Source of the DNA: Holophaga sp.
GTDB taxonomy: Bacteria > Acidobacteriota > Holophagae > Holophagales > Holophagaceae
Reading direction: 5' to 3'
Assembly: GCA_031292735.1 (NCBI GenBank)
Contig: JARLGP010000092.1
Location: 1 to 33,344 of the forward strand
Length of the DNA stretch: 33,344 nt
Below the pieces are notes generated by a model. The model worked only from the letters and a program-made list of their open reading frames with translations. It searched no databases and was not told the DNA's origin. A program made the translations under genes and the position numbers. Below are positions 1 to 7,337 of the stretch, piece after piece; position 1 is the stretch's first letter, and every line of letters starts with the position of its first letter.

Positions 1-216
1 GAACTATTGGAAACCGAGGTCGCCTTCTTCCTTGGGTTTGAGGAGGCTAATTCCTTCACCCGGGCTTTCCGCAAATGGGAGGGGATGTCACCGCGCCGGT
101 GGCGTCAAAGCGCCGCTGGGGCAGGCGCTTTGGCAGGATGCCAGCAGTTCCGCTTGGATCGTTTCCAGGAAGGCGATGACCGCTTGGGGAAGAACCCGGC
201 CGGCGAGAGTCTGTAG
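1..216 (+). CDS. AraC-family transcriptional regulator, C-terminal fragment
   Basis: Only the last 71 codons are inside the window; the gene begins before base 1. The visible part holds the second helix-turn-helix of an AraC DNA-binding domain: VAFFLGFEEANSFTRAF followed by the family-typical KWEGMSPRRWR end. AraC proteins normally stop within a few residues of this motif. Here the frame runs on for about 36 more residues without resemblance to the family, and it overlaps the 3' end of the convergent LysR gene by 129 bp. That tail is probably antisense read-through, which could mean the original stop was lost when the neighbouring cassette arrived (inference). The effector and target genes cannot be told from this fragment. 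Confidence 0.75.
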   Translation, partial: ELLETEVAFFLGFEEANSFTRAFRKWEGMSPRRWRQSAAGAGALAGCQQFRLDRFQEGDDRLGKNPAGESL

Positions 217-1041
217 CTCGACATTCATGGGCAGCAGCCGGCGGCTCCTGAGCCGGACAGCCACCATGTCGTTGCGGGCCAGATAGTCGTGCAGCAGCTG
301 GGCGAAGCCGATGACAATGCCGCCTTCCGAATGCGCAAAAGCAAGCAGCGGGGCCAGGGAATTGGACGAAAAAACGGTATTCAGGACAAGGCCTTGCCGG
401 GCGCAGCAGGCCTCGAGGGCCAGGCGCGTCCTGATGCCGGGGGAGGGCAATCCCAGTTCCTGTCTGGCCAGTTGCGCCAGTGTCAGGCTCGGCTCGGCCG
501 CAAGCGGGTGCTGGCGGTGCATGATCGCCATGATCGGGGTTGAATCCCGGTATTCCACCTTCAGCCTGGCTTCGGGGATCTGGCTGAATGCCAACCCGAT
601 GTCGACTTCCCCTTTGCAGAGCATGCTCGTGATTTCCCGGGAGAGCATCTCCCGCAGGTGGAAGTGGATTCCCGGGTGGACCTGCCTGAATTTGACCACG
701 GCCCGGGGCACCAGTTCGAAGGCAAAACCGACGTTGCAGGCCAGGCGGACCTCGCCCTGTTTCAAGCCCTGCAGCTCAAGGATCTCGCTATTGACCCGCT
801 CGGTCTCCAACTGGTTCCGGAACGCATACTTGGCCAGCAGTTCGCCGGCGGCATTGGGAATCATGCCCCGGCTGTAACGGTCGAACAACCTGGTGTTGAG
901 ACCGGCCTCCAACTGGCCGATCTGCTTGCTGATGGCGGACGGCACCACATTCAGGCGCCTGGCAGCTTCGGTGATGGAACCACACCGGACGACCTCCAGG
1001 AAATACCGCACTGAGGTTTCCTGCAAGGCGCATGGATTCAT
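88..1041 (-). CDS. LysR-family transcriptional regulator of the adjacent N-acylamino acid cassette
   Basis: A 317-residue LysR-type regulator. Residues about 8-67 form the winged helix-turn-helix: SITEAARRLNVVPSAISKQI is the recognition part, followed by LEAGLNTRLFDR. Residues about 90-300 form the periplasmic-binding-protein-like effector domain, with GEVDIGLAF and a GGIVIGFAQ segment typical of the family. It is transcribed divergently from the M20/MFS/racemase operon, the classical arrangement for a LysR activator of a catabolic operon, and a T-N11-A dyad lies 30 bp upstream of its start. The co-inducer is plausibly a substrate of the operon (inference). The C-terminus, after AFLETIQAELL, is somewhat longer than usual and overlaps the AraC fragment tail to tail. 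Confidence 0.93.
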   Translation of the reverse strand: MNPCALQETSVRYFLEVVRCGSITEAARRLNVVPSAISKQIGQLEAGLNTRLFDRYSRGMIPNAAGELLAKYAFRNQLETERVNSEILELQGLKQGEVRLACNVGFAFELVPRAVVKFRQVHPGIHFHLREMLSREITSMLCKGEVDIGLAFSQIPEARLKVEYRDSTPIMAIMHRQHPLAAEPSLTLAQLARQELGLPSPGIRTRLALEACCARQGLVLNTVFSSNSLAPLLAFAHSEGGIVIGFAQLLHDYLARNDMVAVRLRSRRLLPMNVELQTLAGRVLPQAVIAFLETIQAELLASCQSACPSGALTPPAR

Positions 1042-1070
1042 TCAAGCCCCCCGCCGTTCCCGGCCGATGT

Positions 1071-1085
1071 TTTCCATTTTGGAAA
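1071..1085. promoter_or_regulatory. candidate LysR binding site (T-N11-A dyad)
   Basis: A perfect inverted repeat, TTTCCA-TTT-TGGAAA, lies in the 183-bp divergent region between the LysR gene and the M20 gene. Its inner 13 bases fit the T-N11-A consensus of LysR-type operators. It sits 30 bp upstream of the LysR start codon, where it could autorepress the regulator, and about 140 bp upstream of the operon start. Recognition by this LysR protein is inferred. Confidence 0.6.
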
Positions 1086-1224
1086 CAATACCATGAGAAG
1101 ACTGAACTATTCAGAGGTCGCGGTCCCGCTACACTTCATTTGAATCCACATCTTATGTCGGAACCGCCCACAAGGATCATGAAGCCAGAACGGTTCTTAA
1201 TCCCAGCGTCCCGATGAGGTGAAC

Positions 1225-2385
1225 ATGAAACAAAAGGCGTTTGCTTTCATCGACGGACAGCGCGAAGCGATGCTGGCGCTGTGGCAGGAGTTGGTCAATG
1301 CCGAGAGCGGCTCGTCGGACAAGCCTGGTGTGGACGCGCTGGCGCGCAGGATCCGCGGCATCCTCAGTGCCGATGGTGCGCAGGCCGACATGATCGAATT
1401 CGAGAAGGCCGGCAACATGGTCGTGGCGACCGTCGGCCCGGAGCGGAAGGGCGCTCCGGTGGGGCTGCTGGGGCATTTCGATACCGTGTTCCCCAAGGGC
1501 ACGACGGCGCAGCGCCCGTTCGTGATCAAGGATGGCAAAGCCTATGGGCCGGGCGTGCTCGACATGAAGGGCGGTGTCGTGATCCTGCTCTACGCCATCA
1601 AGGCGCTGCAGGCGGCGGGCTATGCGAGCCGCCCGCTCAAGGTGCTGCTGGCCGGGGATGAGGAAGTGGGCCACATGGATTCGCGGGCCGCCGAGATTTT
1701 CCAGCAGGAGGTCAAAGGCTGCGCCGCAGCCTTCAACTTTGAAACGGGTTATGTGGACGACCAGATCGTCGTCGGCAGGAAAGGTGGCGGGATATTCACC
1801 ATGGAAGTCCGCGGCGTCGCGGCGCATGCCGGCAATGCCCCGCGCACCGGGCGCAGCGCCATCCTGGAGATCGCGCACAAGATCATCGAGATCCAGGCCC
1901 TCACGGATTGGAAACTGGGGACCACCTTCAGCGTCGGAACCATCAAAGGGGGATCGACCTCCAATACGATTCCGGACTACGCGGCCATGGAGATCGACGT
2001 GCGTTGCGTCAACCTGGCCGCGGCCGCGGAGCGGTTGGCGAGGCTCCAGGCGATTGCCGAAAGCAGCCACATCGAAGGGACTCGGACCACCCTTTCCGGC
2101 AGGATGGTTTTCCAGCCCATGGAAACCACACCGGACATCATGCGGCTGTTCGAGCGGGTCGCGGAAGTGTCGGTGGAAAACGGCTTCAACCGGCCGGTGC
2201 CGACCCAGTCCGGCGGGGGATCCGACTCATCGAACGCAGCCATCGCCGGCGTGCCGACCATCTGCTCCATGGGCGTCAAGGGGGGAAGAAACCACTCGCC
2301 GGAGGAGTTTGCCCTGGTCGAATCCTTGTTCGAGCGCTGCAAGCTTGCGGTGGCCGTGATCCTGGACCTGGATCAGCAAGTCTGA
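1225..2385 (+). CDS. M20-family zinc metallopeptidase/deacylase (glutamate carboxypeptidase-like)
   Basis: A 386-residue M20 hydrolase of the carboxypeptidase G2/aminoacylase class, which removes acyl groups or terminal residues from amino acid amides using two zinc ions. All expected ligands are visible: H84 in GHFDTV (with D86 nearby), D113 in LDMKGG, catalytic E146 and ligand E147 in GDEEVG, E173 in FETGY, and H357 in NHSPEE. The lid/dimerisation domain lies around residues 183-300, with H201 in VAAHAGNAP. ATG 1225 is chosen over the in-frame GTG at 1219 because the GAGGTG SD-like stretch covers that GTG, although its spacing to the ATG is short. It is the first gene of an operon with an MFS carrier 13 bp downstream and an N-acylamino acid racemase-like enzyme, so an N-acyl-L-amino acid deacylase role is likely; the exact acyl group is unknown. 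Confidence 0.9.
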   Translation: MKQKAFAFIDGQREAMLALWQELVNAESGSSDKPGVDALARRIRGILSADGAQADMIEFEKAGNMVVATVGPERKGAPVGLLGHFDTVFPKGTTAQRPFVIKDGKAYGPGVLDMKGGVVILLYAIKALQAAGYASRPLKVLLAGDEEVGHMDSRAAEIFQQEVKGCAAAFNFETGYVDDQIVVGRKGGGIFTMEVRGVAAHAGNAPRTGRSAILEIAHKIIEIQALTDWKLGTTFSVGTIKGGSTSNTIPDYAAMEIDVRCVNLAAAAERLARLQAIAESSHIEGTRTTLSGRMVFQPMETTPDIMRLFERVAEVSVENGFNRPVPTQSGGGSDSSNAAIAGVPTICSMGVKGGRNHSPEEFALVESLFERCKLAVAVILDLDQQV

Positions 2386-2398
2386 ATGGGAGGGACGA

Positions 2399-3625
2399 AT
2401 GATGGAAAAAGGGGCGAGAACGACGGGCAAATACATCGCTTTTGCCTTCCTGTACCTGGGATGGTGCATCGCGTATATCGACCGGGTGGCCATCAACCTG
2501 GCCCTGGTGTCGATCAGCAAGGATATCCACCTGGCGCCGTCCGCGATGGGAGTCGTGCTCAGTTCATTCTTCATTGCCTACGCCATCATGCAATTGCCAG
2601 GCGGGTGGCTGGCCGACCGGTACGGCTCGAAGAAAGTCATCGTCGTGACGCTCCTCCTGTGGTCGGCGTTCACCGCCTTCACCGGTTTTGCCTGGTCGCT
2701 GACCTCGCTGATCGTGATCCGCTTCATGTTCGGGATTGGCGAGGGAGCGTTCCCGTGCGCCACCTTCAAGGGGATTCCTGAATACTTTCCGCGCGCCGAG
2801 CGCCCCAAGATGGTGTCCTTGCTCATGTCTTCCAACTACAGCGGCCCTGCCCTCGCCCCCTTGCTGGTTGCGCCGCTGCTGCTGGCCTTTGGCTGGCGGA
2901 ACATGTTCTACATCATCGGTTTTGTTGGAATAACCTATGTGCTGTTCTACGGAATCATCGTTCGACGGCCCGCGGTCAGGGACGAGGAAGTAAAATCCGG
3001 CACCGGGCACAAAGTCAGCGGGAAGGAACTGCTCCGGATGCCCTTCATGTGGCAACTGGTGATCGCCTGGTTCTGCCTGAGCATGGTCAACACCGGGCTG
3101 AATTCCTGGATGCCCACCTACCTGCTGACGGTTCGCCACCTGAATCTGAAGAGCGTCGGGCTCTTCACATCGATTCCTTTCGTGGCCGCCGGCATTTCCA
3201 CGGCCATCGGCGGCTGGGTCATGGACAAGTTTTTCGACAAGAAGGAGAAGTACCTCCTGGTCATTGCCGGATCCTTGTCCGTGGTGTTCCTGTACTGCAT
3301 GTATTCGGCCAAGGACGTCCACATGATCGTCCTGTTCCAGAGCCTGCTCTATTTCTCCAAGACCTTTGTGGCCGCCGCCACCATCGCGCTGCCCCTCAAA
3401 CTGCTGCCCGGGAACATCGTCGGCACCGCCACCGGGATGATCAATACCGGCGGGCAGGCGGCGGGGTTCGTGGCGCCGATGGTCATCGGGGTGCTGGTCG
3501 GCGCGTTTCACGGCTCCTACAGCGCGGCCTTCTGGTTCCTGATCGGCGCGGCCGGCCTCTCGGTCCTGACCAGCATGACCATCCGGAGCAGCGGCCGCAG
3601 CCAGCTTGCGGGAAACCCCGCGTAG
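2399..3625 (+). CDS. MFS transporter, anion:cation symporter (ACS) type
   Basis: A 408-residue major facilitator protein of the usual 12-helix length. Helix 1 carries YIDRVAINLAL, the D-R arrangement typical of the anion:cation symporter family (the GudP/DgoT/ExuT group). The loop between helices 2 and 3 carries the MFS signature GGWLADRYGSKK, and helix 4 carries RFMFGIGEGAFP. A hydrophilic central loop lies near residues 180-210. ACS members import organic anions by proton symport, which suits negatively charged N-acyl amino acids. The start is ATG 2399, preceded by GGGAGGGA, 13 bp after the peptidase stop; the racemase starts 37 bp after its end, so the three genes are probably one transcript. 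The substrate is inferred from context only. Confidence 0.92.
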   Translation: MMEKGARTTGKYIAFAFLYLGWCIAYIDRVAINLALVSISKDIHLAPSAMGVVLSSFFIAYAIMQLPGGWLADRYGSKKVIVVTLLLWSAFTAFTGFAWSLTSLIVIRFMFGIGEGAFPCATFKGIPEYFPRAERPKMVSLLMSSNYSGPALAPLLVAPLLLAFGWRNMFYIIGFVGITYVLFYGIIVRRPAVRDEEVKSGTGHKVSGKELLRMPFMWQLVIAWFCLSMVNTGLNSWMPTYLLTVRHLNLKSVGLFTSIPFVAAGISTAIGGWVMDKFFDKKEKYLLVIAGSLSVVFLYCMYSAKDVHMIVLFQSLLYFSKTFVAAATIALPLKLLPGNIVGTATGMINTGGQAAGFVAPMVIGVLVGAFHGSYSAAFWFLIGAAGLSVLTSMTIRSSGRSQLAGNPA

Positions 3626-3662
3626 ACAAAATGGAATTCGGCCAAGAGGGAGGAACCAACCT

Positions 3663-4778
3663 GTGAAAATCGACCGCATCGACATCATCCGCGTGAACAA
3701 CCCGTTCAAGGATCCGTTCGAAACCAGCTTCGTGCGCTTCGTGGTGCGCGACGCCCTGCTGGTGAAGGTCTATTCAGAAGGCACCTTCGGCTACGGCGAG
3801 TGCAAGGCGTTTCACGCGCCCCTCTACAATGCCGAAGACAACGGCACTTGCCTGCACATCCTGAAGAACATCCTGGCGCCGCGCATCCTGGGCGAGAACC
3901 TCGCCGGGCCGGAAGATTTCCTGCAGCGTGTGGCTTTCGTTCGCGGCAACAAATTGGCCATCGCCGCCATCGAGAACGCGCTCTGGGACCTCCTGGTCAA
4001 GACCACCGGAAAGTCGCTCAAGACCCTGATCGGCGGCACGCACGACGAAGTGAAGACCGGCATCAGCCTTGGTATCGAGCCAACGATCGACGCGCTGCTG
4101 GCGAAAATCGCGAAATACCAGGGCGAAGGCTATCACCGCATCAAGATCAAGATCAAGCCGGGCAAGGACATCGACATCGTCCGGGAAGTCCGCAAACACT
4201 TCCCGGACATCACCCTGACCGTCGACGCCAACTCGGCCTATACCCTCGCCGACCTGGACCTGTTCAAGGCCATGGACGAGTTCAACCTCTGCTACATCGA
4301 ACAGCCCTTGGGCGAAGACGACATCGTCGATCATGCCGTGCTGCAGAAGGCGATTCGCACCCGGATCTGCCTGGACGAGAGCATCACCTCGTTCGATGAT
4401 GCCCGCAAGGCCATCGACCTGGGCAGCGCCCAGGTCATCAATATCAAGTCCAGCCGCTGCGGCGGCATCCACGAAGCGATCAGGATCCACGACCTCTGCC
4501 TGAAGCACGGCATTCCGGTGTGGTGCGGCGGCATGACCGAAACCGGCATCGGGAGGGTGCAAAACATCACCATGGCCAGCCTGCCGAATTTCACCCTGGC
4601 CAATGACATCCCCCCGGCCCATCGCTTCTTCAAGGAAGACATCACCGTGCCGATGGTCGACATCACCCGTCGCTGCACGCTGATTGTTCCGGACGAGAAG
4701 AACGGGATCCATTACGCCGTGGACGAAGCCGCTATCGAGCGGTTGATGGTCGGCCGGGATGTCATCCGGAAATTCTGA
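3663..4778 (+). CDS. enolase-superfamily N-succinylamino acid racemase / o-succinylbenzoate synthase-like enzyme
   Basis: A 371-residue MLE-subgroup enolase-superfamily enzyme. The barrel residues are all present: the K161-x-K163 acid/base pair in RIKIKIKPG, magnesium ligands D188 (VDAN), E213 (IEQPL) and D238 (CLDES), and the opposing base K262 (NIKSSRCGG). The segments GISLGIEP, WCGGMTETGIGR and the N-terminal FETSF resemble the NSAR/OSBS family, whose members racemise N-acyl amino acids and/or make o-succinylbenzoate for menaquinone. Here no men genes are nearby, while an M20 deacylase and a carrier precede it, so N-acylamino acid racemisation is the better guess. GTG 3663 is chosen for its GGGAGGAA SD; an upstream frame extension lies inside the MFS end. 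Activity is inferred. Confidence 0.88.
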   Translation: MKIDRIDIIRVNNPFKDPFETSFVRFVVRDALLVKVYSEGTFGYGECKAFHAPLYNAEDNGTCLHILKNILAPRILGENLAGPEDFLQRVAFVRGNKLAIAAIENALWDLLVKTTGKSLKTLIGGTHDEVKTGISLGIEPTIDALLAKIAKYQGEGYHRIKIKIKPGKDIDIVREVRKHFPDITLTVDANSAYTLADLDLFKAMDEFNLCYIEQPLGEDDIVDHAVLQKAIRTRICLDESITSFDDARKAIDLGSAQVINIKSSRCGGIHEAIRIHDLCLKHGIPVWCGGMTETGIGRVQNITMASLPNFTLANDIPPAHRFFKEDITVPMVDITRRCTLIVPDEKNGIHYAVDEAAIERLMVGRDVIRKF

Positions 4779-4810
4779 GGGGAAAAGGCAAAGCCGCGCC
4801 AGCGGGGAGC

Positions 4811-4842
4811 CTCCGGGGAACGTGGTGGTTCCTCTGCCGGAG
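4811..4842 (+). terminator. strong hairpin after the racemase gene, possible terminator
   Basis: CTCCGG (4811-4816) followed by GGAAC can fold onto GTTCC and CCGGAG (4837-4842), giving an 11-bp stem with a GTGGTG loop and a 4-base bulge on the 3' side. It starts 32 bp after the racemase stop codon. There is no T-run behind it, so it may be a 3'-end stabiliser or a Rho-linked end rather than a classic intrinsic terminator. Confidence 0.4.
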
Positions 4843-5153
4843 AGCCGGCCTGTCCTGGCAGTGGGAGGTCGGCCGTGCAGTTCCGGACCCTGATGATCTT
4901 TCCACCCCAGCGGCCCGTTTCGGAGCTGACAAGCAGTTTCGCCCGGATCGCCCGGGCAGCGGCCGGGCCATTCCTGGCCCAGGTTCTTGGCCGGTTCGGC
5001 CTGGACCTTGGGCCCGCGCCTGGGCGACGGCGATAGAGCCGCGCATCCCTTGGATGTTCGAAACCAGACCGGAATCCGGGAAGTCCAGTTCCATCACCCT
5101 GCCCAAACGGCAGAGTTCCTCCAGCCAGGCAAGCGTCTGTTCGGGATGGGACC
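4843..5153 (-). other. non-coding gap with possible gene remnant on the minus strand
   Basis: There is no convincing complete gene between the end of the racemase operon and the TPM gene. On the minus strand, from about 5165 down to about 5000, one frame reads like real protein, including HPEQTLAWLEELCRLGR, MELDFPDSGLVSNIQ and GMRGSIAVAQARAQ, with GC-rich third positions. Further on it decays into low-complexity Gly/Pro/Arg sequence typical of a non-coding frame. It has no clear start and overlaps the end of the TPM gene. It may be the remnant of a gene cut off at the cassette boundary; no family was recognised. Confidence 0.3.
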
Positions 5154-5600
5154 TCAGGAAAAATCCACATCGTCCGGCAGTTCGTCCTGGTCCGGCGCGC
5201 TCGCTCCTGGAAAGTGGGCGGCCAGACGGTCTCCCACCAGGCGAATTCCCTCCACCAGTCCTTCCGTGAAATCACCACGGCTGAAATGGGCCGAGAGGCA
5301 CGCCACCACGTCTTCCCAGAAGGCCTGTCCCACCTTGGCGTGGATGGCCAAATCGCCCAGGACGGCGAACCGCTTCCGGCCGGGCACCAGGAATATCAGC
5401 ACCCCATTGCGTTCGGAGGTGTTCTCCATGCCCAGGCGGCGGAATGCCTTTCCTGCGACCTTCTCCACGTCGCCCCAGAAGAACCGCGCCACCGACACCC
5501 GGATCTCTCCAGAAGTGGCCCGCTCCGCCTCCCGGATGGCCTGCTCCACCCGCTGGGCGTCCACGCATGTCCTCAGGCTCCTGCGGCTCATGTACAGCAT
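5154..5600 (-). CDS. TPM-domain protein without signal peptide
   Basis: A 148-residue protein consisting essentially of one TPM (TLP18.3/Psb32/MOLO-1) domain: VEQAIREAERATSGEIRVSV at the start, then NGVLIFLVPGRKRFAVLGD and GLVEGIRLVGDRLAAHFPG. It has no signal peptide or membrane helix, unlike the TPM protein encoded 16 bp upstream. The start ATG 5600 is preceded by GGGAGGGGACAG; the frame is open further upstream only inside the preceding gene. Some TPM proteins are phosphatases or partners of membrane quality-control systems. With lemA and a membrane-bound TPM protein this forms the widespread lemA-TPM-TPM cluster, whose role in the envelope is still poorly defined. Confidence 0.85.
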   Translation of the reverse strand: MLYMSRRSLRTCVDAQRVEQAIREAERATSGEIRVSVARFFWGDVEKVAGKAFRRLGMENTSERNGVLIFLVPGRKRFAVLGDLAIHAKVGQAFWEDVVACLSAHFSRGDFTEGLVEGIRLVGDRLAAHFPGASAPDQDELPDDVDFS

Positions 5601-5616
5601 CTGTCCCCTCCCCGCT

Positions 5617-6354
5617 TCACCACGATCCGGATGCCCCGCCACCGCCGGAACGGCCGCCGCCCCCGGACCAGCCGCCACCACCTCCGCCTCCGCCGCCCCC
5701 GCCTCGGCCCCCGGACAGCATGGTGAAGAGCAGCCAGATGGCGAGGCCCGGATGGGTGATGGCCAGGACCAGGAAGCCCAGGCCCAGCAGGGCGATGAGG
5801 ATCCAGGCCAGCGGCCCCAGCGGGGTCCCGGCGGCCCGGCCCCGGTCCTGGGAAGCGTTGCCGGCGGTTTCGCCCCCCACGGCTGCGAGCACCCCGTCCA
5901 CCCCCGCGGTGACCGCCCCGTCGACGTCCCCGGCCTTGAGCCCGGGCAGGATCCTCTCCTGGATGATCCGCGACGCCACGGCGTCGGGCACCTGGCCCTC
6001 CAGGCCGTAGCCCACTTCCACGCGGACCTTGCGGTCCCCGGCGAAGAGGAAGATCACCAGACCGTCATCCAGACCCGCGCGGCCGACCTTCCAGGCCGCG
6101 AACGCCCGCACGGTCCATTCCTCCAAGGGGTCCCCGGCGGTGGTGGTGCCGATCCACACCAGCACCTGGTGGCCGGTGCCCTTCTGATAGGCCTCCAGGC
6201 GCCGGTCCAGGCCCTCCCGCACCGCGGGGGTGAGCAGGCCCGGGCCATCCGTTACCCAGTGCTGGGGCGAAGCCGGCGGAGCCGCCTGGGCCTCCAGCAA
6301 CCACCCGCCGCATAGCCCCGCCAGCACACAGAAAAGAACCAGGAGCCGCCGCAT
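5617..6354 (-). CDS. exported, membrane-anchored TPM-domain protein (YgcG-like) with poly-Gly tail
   Basis: A 245-residue protein. Residues 1-24 are a signal peptide ending in EAQA. Residues about 32-155 form the TPM domain, with VTDGPGLLTPAVREGLDRRL, QVLVWIGTT, DDGLVIFLFAGDRKVRVEVG and a GYGLEGQVPD motif. Residues about 178-212 are hydrophobic and would span the membrane. The last 30 residues are almost only Gly, Ser and Trp, including an uninterrupted run of 11 Gly, the usual tail of YgcG-type proteins. It starts 6 bp after the lemA stop, so the two are co-transcribed and probably translationally coupled. The domain likely sits in the periplasm. The molecular function is not established for the family as a whole. 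Confidence 0.88.
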   Translation of the reverse strand: MRRLLVLFCVLAGLCGGWLLEAQAAPPASPQHWVTDGPGLLTPAVREGLDRRLEAYQKGTGHQVLVWIGTTTAGDPLEEWTVRAFAAWKVGRAGLDDGLVIFLFAGDRKVRVEVGYGLEGQVPDAVASRIIQERILPGLKAGDVDGAVTAGVDGVLAAVGGETAGNASQDRGRAAGTPLGPLAWILIALLGLGFLVLAITHPGLAIWLLFTMLSGGRGGGGGGGGGGGWSGGGGRSGGGGASGSW

Positions 6355-6360
6355 GGCTGG

Positions 6361-6972
6361 CTAGAAAGCCACTTTCGGTGCCGCTTCGGCGCCGGCCTGG
6401 GCCTTGAAGTAGGCCCGCTCGCGGAACCGGCTGCCGAACCATCCCGCCACGATCACCGTCGGAAAGCTGTTGCGCCTAGTGTTGAAGTCCTGGGCGGCCT
6501 GGTTGAAACGCATGCGCTCCACCGCGATCCGGTTCTCGGTGCCTTCCAGCTGGGCCTGCAGATCGCGGAAATTCTGCGTGGCCTTGAGGTCGGGGTACTT
6601 CTCCACCACCACCAGCAGCCGGGACAGCGCCGAGCCCAGGCCTTCCTGGGCCTGCTGAAAACCGGCCATGGCCTCGGGGGAGGCTGGGGTCTTCCCGCCC
6701 AGGTTGATCTGGCCCACCTTGGCCCGGGCCTCGGTGACGGCCAGGAACGTGCTCTTCTCGAAGGCGGCGGCCCCCTTCACGGTTTCCACCAAGTTCGGCA
6801 CCAGGTCCGCCCGGCGCTGGTACACGTTCTCCACCTGCCCCCATTGGGCATCGACCCCCTGGCTAAGGCCGTTCAGGGCATTGTAGGACCCCATCAGCCC
6901 GACGCCGAACACCAGCGCCAGCAGCACCAGCAGGCCTCCGCACCCCAATGCGATTTTGCTTCCCAGATTCAT
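6361..6972 (-). CDS. lemA: LemA family protein
   Basis: A 203-residue LemA protein, close to the family's usual 185-200. Residues about 6-30 form the single N-terminal membrane helix (IALGCGGLLVLLALVFGVGL). The helical-bundle domain follows, with the signature YNALNGLSQGVDAQWGQVEN and the highly conserved YQRRADLVPNLVETVKG, and a later ENRIAVERMRFNQ helix ending in NSFPTVI. LemA proteins have their N-terminus outside and the bundle in the cytoplasm; their function is unclear but they nearly always travel with TPM genes, as here. ATG 6972 has a GGAGGAACC SD; a longer open frame upstream lacks LemA similarity. Confidence 0.95.
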   Translation of the reverse strand: MNLGSKIALGCGGLLVLLALVFGVGLMGSYNALNGLSQGVDAQWGQVENVYQRRADLVPNLVETVKGAAAFEKSTFLAVTEARAKVGQINLGGKTPASPEAMAGFQQAQEGLGSALSRLLVVVEKYPDLKATQNFRDLQAQLEGTENRIAVERMRFNQAAQDFNTRRNSFPTVIVAGWFGSRFRERAYFKAQAGAEAAPKVAF

Positions 6973-7337
6973 GGTTCCTCCAAAATAGGTGTTGGATCTG
7001 GCCGACCCTGCGCATGCCCAGGAACGCACATTTCATGCCAAACGGTAATTATTAATAGAAACAAATACTTACAAGACGATGATTATTCAGTTCCCAGGCT
7101 TGATCATTCACTTTGAAGTCCCTTGCCAAGCCACAAGCCGGTTTCGGTGATCGGGAGGTCAGCCTTCTACGGATCCTTATGCCGGGTCGCCAAACGGACG
7201 TTCATGTTATTTTTGGGCCGCGTCGCCATGGGCCATCGGCGCGGAGCCCTACCTGCCGGAAAGCCCGGTCTGGGACCGGCCTGAAACGGCAAGGATGAAG
7301 TCCGGAGCCAGCATATGCTTTCATTGGGAGGTCGCCC
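6973..7337. other. divergent spacer between lemA and the ydcF-like gene
   Basis: A 365-bp gene-free region. Bases about 7045-7100 are markedly AT-rich and probably hold the lemA promoter. Two hairpins lie on the ydcF side: an 8-bp stem at 7218-7225 with 7237-7244 (one G-U pair, 11-base loop), and CCGGTC-TGG-GACCGG at 7265-7279. Neither is followed by a T-run on the plus strand, so they would be part of a 5' leader rather than terminators. No coding frame looks real. Confidence 0.5.

Noticed and set aside
7218..7244. Hairpin next to an A/T run as an intrinsic terminator
   Set aside because: The T-run lies before the stem on the plus strand and reads as A-run after the stem on the minus strand, so it fits neither direction.
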